A stretch of 7,465 bases of DNA from DATDYQ01 sp035288965 (lineage in GTDB: Archaea > Nanobdellota > Nanobdellia > SCGC-AAA011-G17 > JAGVZF01). Shown here piece by piece: positions 4,535 through 7,465 of this stretch. The stretch is taken from assembly GCA_035288965.1 (NCBI GenBank), contig DATDYQ010000018.1, positions 1 to 7,465 of the forward strand, read 5' to 3'. The position numbers and the translations under genes were made by a program. The notes under the pieces were generated by a model, which had not been told where the DNA came from, searched no databases, and saw nothing but the letters and a program-made list of their open reading frames with translations. Each line of letters opens with the position of its first letter. Positions within the stretch are counted from its first letter, which is position 1.

Positions 4535-6562
4535 ATGCCATTCCATAATGAATATTACACTGGATTTGATCCATATACTGGGGCTAGCGTAAAACAGAAA
4601 GTTGGGGATTATTATACATCAGCAGGAATTATTGGAGGAACTACAAGTATTAATACACCTAATCAATTAGCGGAACTTGGGTTAAGATTAAATGCTGGAG
4701 TAAAAAATGTTGAAATTTCTGGACCATTAGATCCAAATCAATTTGAGCAAGTTCCCTTAACACATTTAAAAGAGATGAGAAGATTGGCAAAGCTAACAGA
4801 CAGCACAGTTTCTTTACATGCTCCTATGATTGATCTTGGAGGTTTTACTGATCAAGGATGGAATGAGGTTGAAAGAGCAAAGACAGAAAGTGTGGTTGCT
4901 GGAATAATAGACAAAGCAATGGTTTTAGACCCTAAGGGAAATATTCCGATAACAATTCACACAAACAGAAGCACACCTGCATATTATTGGCAAAAAGGAT
5001 TAGATGTTCCTGAGGGAAAAAAACCTTTAGATTATAATACGATGATTGCTATTGATCAAGATACAGGACAATTATTGCCTTTGAAGTATGAGAAAAAACA
5101 ATATCCTGGAGAGACTAAAATCTGGATGCCCGAAGAAAGATTAAGGAGTGCTAATAAAACGCAATGGGATAATGAAAAATTAAAAGTTTTTAGCTATCTT
5201 AAAGACAAAAGAGAGCTAGATGAAAGATCAAATGCATTACAAGCTGAACTCGCACCAATAGATTATGCAAAAAGAAATAATATTCCATTAACACCCGAAG
5301 AACAGCAGAAAGAAAGTCTATTAAGACAAAATAAAGATTTAATTGACAGCCATGTAGAAGAGATTGATACAAGAATTGGAAGTGATTTGCAGGAAATTTA
5401 CCATAAATTCGTAAGTTATCCTTATAACGAAAAAAATGATGGGAATGAAGCTGAAAGATATAAGACTGCTGCTAAAGGTTTAAAGGAATTTATTGAAAAA
5501 TATAGAAAACAGGAAAAATTCAAAAAAGAATATGCAGAAACTCATGGAAATGAAATAGTAAAGAAAGTTATTCCTCCTGAGGTTATAGAGAAATTGAGAG
5601 AAAAAAATATTAATCCAATAAATGTAATCAATCCTAAACAAATACAAATTGCAATAAATCAAAAGGCAATGGAAAAATTTGGAGGGGATTATTTAGCAGA
5701 TGATGCCTTACTACATGAATTGAGAGATGTTCCTGCTCCACGACAGTTTATTCCAGTTGATGAGTTTGCCAAACATAAGGTTGCTGAGACTGTGGTAAAT
5801 TCTGCAATGTATGGATTTGAGAGGGCATTAAAGGACACTAAAGATGTTGATAAGGCTATGAAAAAAGCTCCTATATTGGCTATAGAAAATTGGTATCCTG
5901 AAACAATATTATCTAGGGGAGAGAGTTTCAGAGATTTTTTGCAAGAAGCAAGAGATAATTTTGCCATGGAATTACAGAAGAAAAAAAATTTAGATAAAGA
6001 GAAAGCTAGAGAGGTAGCTAATAATCTTATAGGAGCAACATGGGATGTTGGACATATTTATATGATGAAAAGATTTGGATATGATAAAGGAGAGACTACA
6101 AAATTAGTTTTAAAAGATGTTGAGACTTTAGCAAAAAATAATCCCGGGATAATAAAGAAAATACACTTGGCTGATAATTTTGGTTATGCTGATTCACACT
6201 TAGCTCCTGGAATGGGAGATGTTCCAATAAAAGAGCAACTTGCTATGTTTGAAAGATTTGGAGCTTTTGCTGAAGGAGCTCCTTTGATTAATGAAGCTGG
6301 AGCTTTTGATGCACAGTTCAGAGAAAGTTCATTGCCTTATACATTTGAAGCATTAGGAAGTCCGTTATATACACATGTAATGGCGCCTGCTTGGGGAAGC
6401 ATAAGGGAAACATTTGATCCTTATATGGTTGGACATGGTAATATTTTGCCTGATATTCACTTCAAAGATTTATATGGCGGAGGATTTTCAAATTTACCAA
6501 GAGAGTTAGGTGGACAGGTTGGAGGAGATCAAAGCAGATTTTCAGGAACCCCAAATCAATAA
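4535..6562 (+). CDS. Endonuclease IV-like / xylose isomerase-like TIM-barrel metalloprotein with a ~300-residue insertion (675 aa)
   Basis: The barrel signature of AP endonuclease family 2 is present in order. By motif and spacing I match all nine zinc ligands of E. coli endonuclease IV: H95 (VSLHAP), H142 (ITIHTN), E451 (AIENWYPE), D504 and H507 (WDVGH), H544 (IHLADN), D553 and H555 (DSH) and E587 (INEAG). This predicts a trinuclear metal site and phosphodiester or sugar-phosphate chemistry, but the same fold also serves isomerases and epimerases. The layout is unusual. Between H142 and E451 there are 309 residues, against 36 in E. coli Nfo. The extra block (about 150-445) is charged and mostly helical. 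After E587 there are 88 more residues, ending in a glycine-rich tail (YGGGFSNLPRELGG). Total length is more than twice the usual ~285. There is no cysteine and no signal peptide. It starts one base after the previous stop codon. Whether it cuts abasic DNA or does something else is open. Confidence 0.85.
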   Translation: MPFHNEYYTGFDPYTGASVKQKVGDYYTSAGIIGGTTSINTPNQLAELGLRLNAGVKNVEISGPLDPNQFEQVPLTHLKEMRRLAKLTDSTVSLHAPMIDLGGFTDQGWNEVERAKTESVVAGIIDKAMVLDPKGNIPITIHTNRSTPAYYWQKGLDVPEGKKPLDYNTMIAIDQDTGQLLPLKYEKKQYPGETKIWMPEERLRSANKTQWDNEKLKVFSYLKDKRELDERSNALQAELAPIDYAKRNNIPLTPEEQQKESLLRQNKDLIDSHVEEIDTRIGSDLQEIYHKFVSYPYNEKNDGNEAERYKTAAKGLKEFIEKYRKQEKFKKEYAETHGNEIVKKVIPPEVIEKLREKNINPINVINPKQIQIAINQKAMEKFGGDYLADDALLHELRDVPAPRQFIPVDEFAKHKVAETVVNSAMYGFERALKDTKDVDKAMKKAPILAIENWYPETILSRGESFRDFLQEARDNFAMELQKKKNLDKEKAREVANNLIGATWDVGHIYMMKRFGYDKGETTKLVLKDVETLAKNNPGIIKKIHLADNFGYADSHLAPGMGDVPIKEQLAMFERFGAFAEGAPLINEAGAFDAQFRESSLPYTFEALGSPLYTHVMAPAWGSIRETFDPYMVGHGNILPDIHFKDLYGGGFSNLPRELGGQVGGDQSRFSGTPNQ

Positions 6563-6593
6563 ATTAATATATGAGTTAAAAAACAATAGTTAA

Positions 6594-6600
6594 AGGTGAT
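6594..6600 (+). promoter_or_regulatory. Shine-Dalgarno site (AGGTGAT) fixing the TTG start of the nucleotidyltransferase gene
   Basis: AGGTGAT is a full match to the archaeal anti-Shine-Dalgarno complement and lies three bases before TTG at 6604. It is the strongest ribosome binding site in the window and decides the start, because no ATG lies nearby in frame. The 41-base gap before this gene also contains TTAATATAT at about 6565-6573, a weak TATA-like sequence, so a secondary promoter is possible. Confidence 0.7.
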
Positions 6601-6603
6601 ATT

Positions 6604-7455
6604 TTGAAGAAAAAAGAGGAAGTTAAGAAAACAAAAAAAGAAAGAATTCTTACGGAAGATTATGAGATAGCTTATGATTTTGCTATTAAGGCTTATAAAA
6701 GGTTTAATGAAATAGTAAAGAGCATAGTATTATTTGGAAGTGTGAGTAAATTAGAAGCTACAAAGAAAAGCGATATTGATATTATTATAATTGTTGATGA
6801 TGCCAGCATTGTCTGGGATCAAGAGTTAATTGCATGGTATAGAGAAGAGCTGGGAAAATTAGTTGCCAATCAAAATTATAAAAAAGAATTACATATTAAT
6901 ACAGTTACATTAAGTATCTTTTGGGAAGAAGTTAAAGCAGGAGAACCAGTAGTAATAAATGTTTTGAGATATGGACAGGCTTTAGTGGATTATGGAGGAT
7001 TTTTTGCTCCATTAAAAGTTTTATTAGCTAAAGGAAGAATAAGACCAACACCAGAAGCTGTTTATAATACATTAAGAAGGGGACCTGAACATATACAAAG
7101 AGCAAAAATAGCTGTGTTAAGTGCAATTGATAATTTATATTGGAGCATGGTTGATAGTGCTCATGCTGCATTGATGGCAAATAATGAAGTTCCTCCTTCA
7201 CCTGAACATATAGCTGAGATGTTATATGAAAGTTTTGTTAAAAAAGGAATGTTGGATAAAAAATATATTAATTGGTATGAGGAAGTTAGAACATTAACTC
7301 ATAATATTGTTCATGGAAATATTAAAAGCTTGAAAGGAAGAGAGGTTGATGATCATCTAGAGAAAGTCGAAGAATTTGAGAGAGTGTTAAGAATACTAGC
7401 TAGCAAATTAATTGCTGATCAGAAAATTATTCAAGTTAATGAGAAAAGGAGATAA
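6604..7455 (+). CDS. Nucleotidyltransferase (MNT-type) fused to a HEPN-like helical domain (283 aa)
   Basis: Residues 1-15 are a lysine-rich lead. Residues ~17-125 form a minimal nucleotidyltransferase domain of the DNA polymerase beta fold: LFGSVSK (G45, S46) followed by SDIDI (D57, D59), the hallmark GS-x10-DxD arrangement that binds Mg-NTP. The usual third carboxylate is not obvious; the matching strand reads LHINTVTL, with N99 where an Asp is often found. Residues ~150-275 are helical and HEPN-like (YWSMVDSAHAALMA, PPSPEHIAE, NIVHGNI), but the Arg of the canonical Rx4-6H motif is not at the expected spacing: the nearest Arg, R229, is eight residues before H237. In MNT-HEPN pairs the transferase AMPylates the HEPN toxin; here both are in one chain, so a stable enzyme is as likely as a toxin-antitoxin. 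TTG is chosen because of the AGGTGAT site. It is the last gene of the operon in view, 41 bases after its neighbour. Confidence 0.85.
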   Translation: MKKKEEVKKTKKERILTEDYEIAYDFAIKAYKRFNEIVKSIVLFGSVSKLEATKKSDIDIIIIVDDASIVWDQELIAWYREELGKLVANQNYKKELHINTVTLSIFWEEVKAGEPVVINVLRYGQALVDYGGFFAPLKVLLAKGRIRPTPEAVYNTLRRGPEHIQRAKIAVLSAIDNLYWSMVDSAHAALMANNEVPPSPEHIAEMLYESFVKKGMLDKKYINWYEEVRTLTHNIVHGNIKSLKGREVDDHLEKVEEFERVLRILASKLIADQKIIQVNEKRR

Positions 7456-7465
7456 TTAGTTATTT

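Noticed and set aside
5480..5967. Minus-strand frames inside the TIM-barrel gene
   Set aside because: They lie wholly within a gene with clear protein motifs, and their composition is that of antisense shadows.
4535..6562. Two genes fused or an intein inside the TIM-barrel protein
   Set aside because: The inserted block has no Cys/Ser-initiated splice junction, no terminal HN motif followed by C/S/T and no homing endonuclease motif, so an intein is not supported.
1..7465. CRISPR array, tRNA, rRNA, insertion sequence or attachment site
   Set aside because: I saw no regularly spaced repeats, no tRNA-like cloverleaf in the short intergenic gaps, no transposase and no terminal inverted repeats.

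Overview
The window is AT-rich and gene-dense. It most probably comes from an archaeon of the DPANN type (Woesearchaeota/Pacearchaeota-like). The evidence for an archaeon is TATA boxes of the TTTATAAA type centred about 25-29 bases before several start codons, near-absent 5' leaders, an occasional GGTGAT-type Shine-Dalgarno site, and protein families I associate with DPANN genomes. This assignment is an inference; there is no rRNA or tRNA in the window to confirm it.

Left part (1-1622): the 3' end of an RHS-repeat protein enters from the left. It carries a recognisable RHS core end (ARYYNP, GKFISNDPI, NNPL, DPSGK) followed by an unrecognised tip domain of about 216 residues. A small membrane-anchored, probably extracellular protein is encoded convergently, five bases away. 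A 104-base divergent promoter region follows, with a TATA box for each direction, and then an orphan gene of 107 codons.

Middle part (1609-2306, minus strand): a two-gene unit encodes a 99-residue coiled-coil protein and a lipoprotein signal peptidase (LspA) with its catalytic aspartates in place.

Right part (2372-7455, plus strand): four tightly packed genes form a probable operon. In order they encode a large helical protein of unknown function (491 aa), a hydrophilic, probably disordered protein (230 aa), a 675-aa endonuclease IV-like / xylose-isomerase-like TIM-barrel protein, and a nucleotidyltransferase fused to a HEPN-like helical domain (283 aa). Overlap or near contact between the first three genes suggests co-translation and perhaps a shared complex. 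The TIM-barrel protein keeps counterparts of all nine zinc ligands of endonuclease IV, but a segment of roughly 300 residues is inserted in the middle of the barrel. This cluster is the best candidate in the window for an undescribed system. Its substrate and purpose cannot be read from the sequence.
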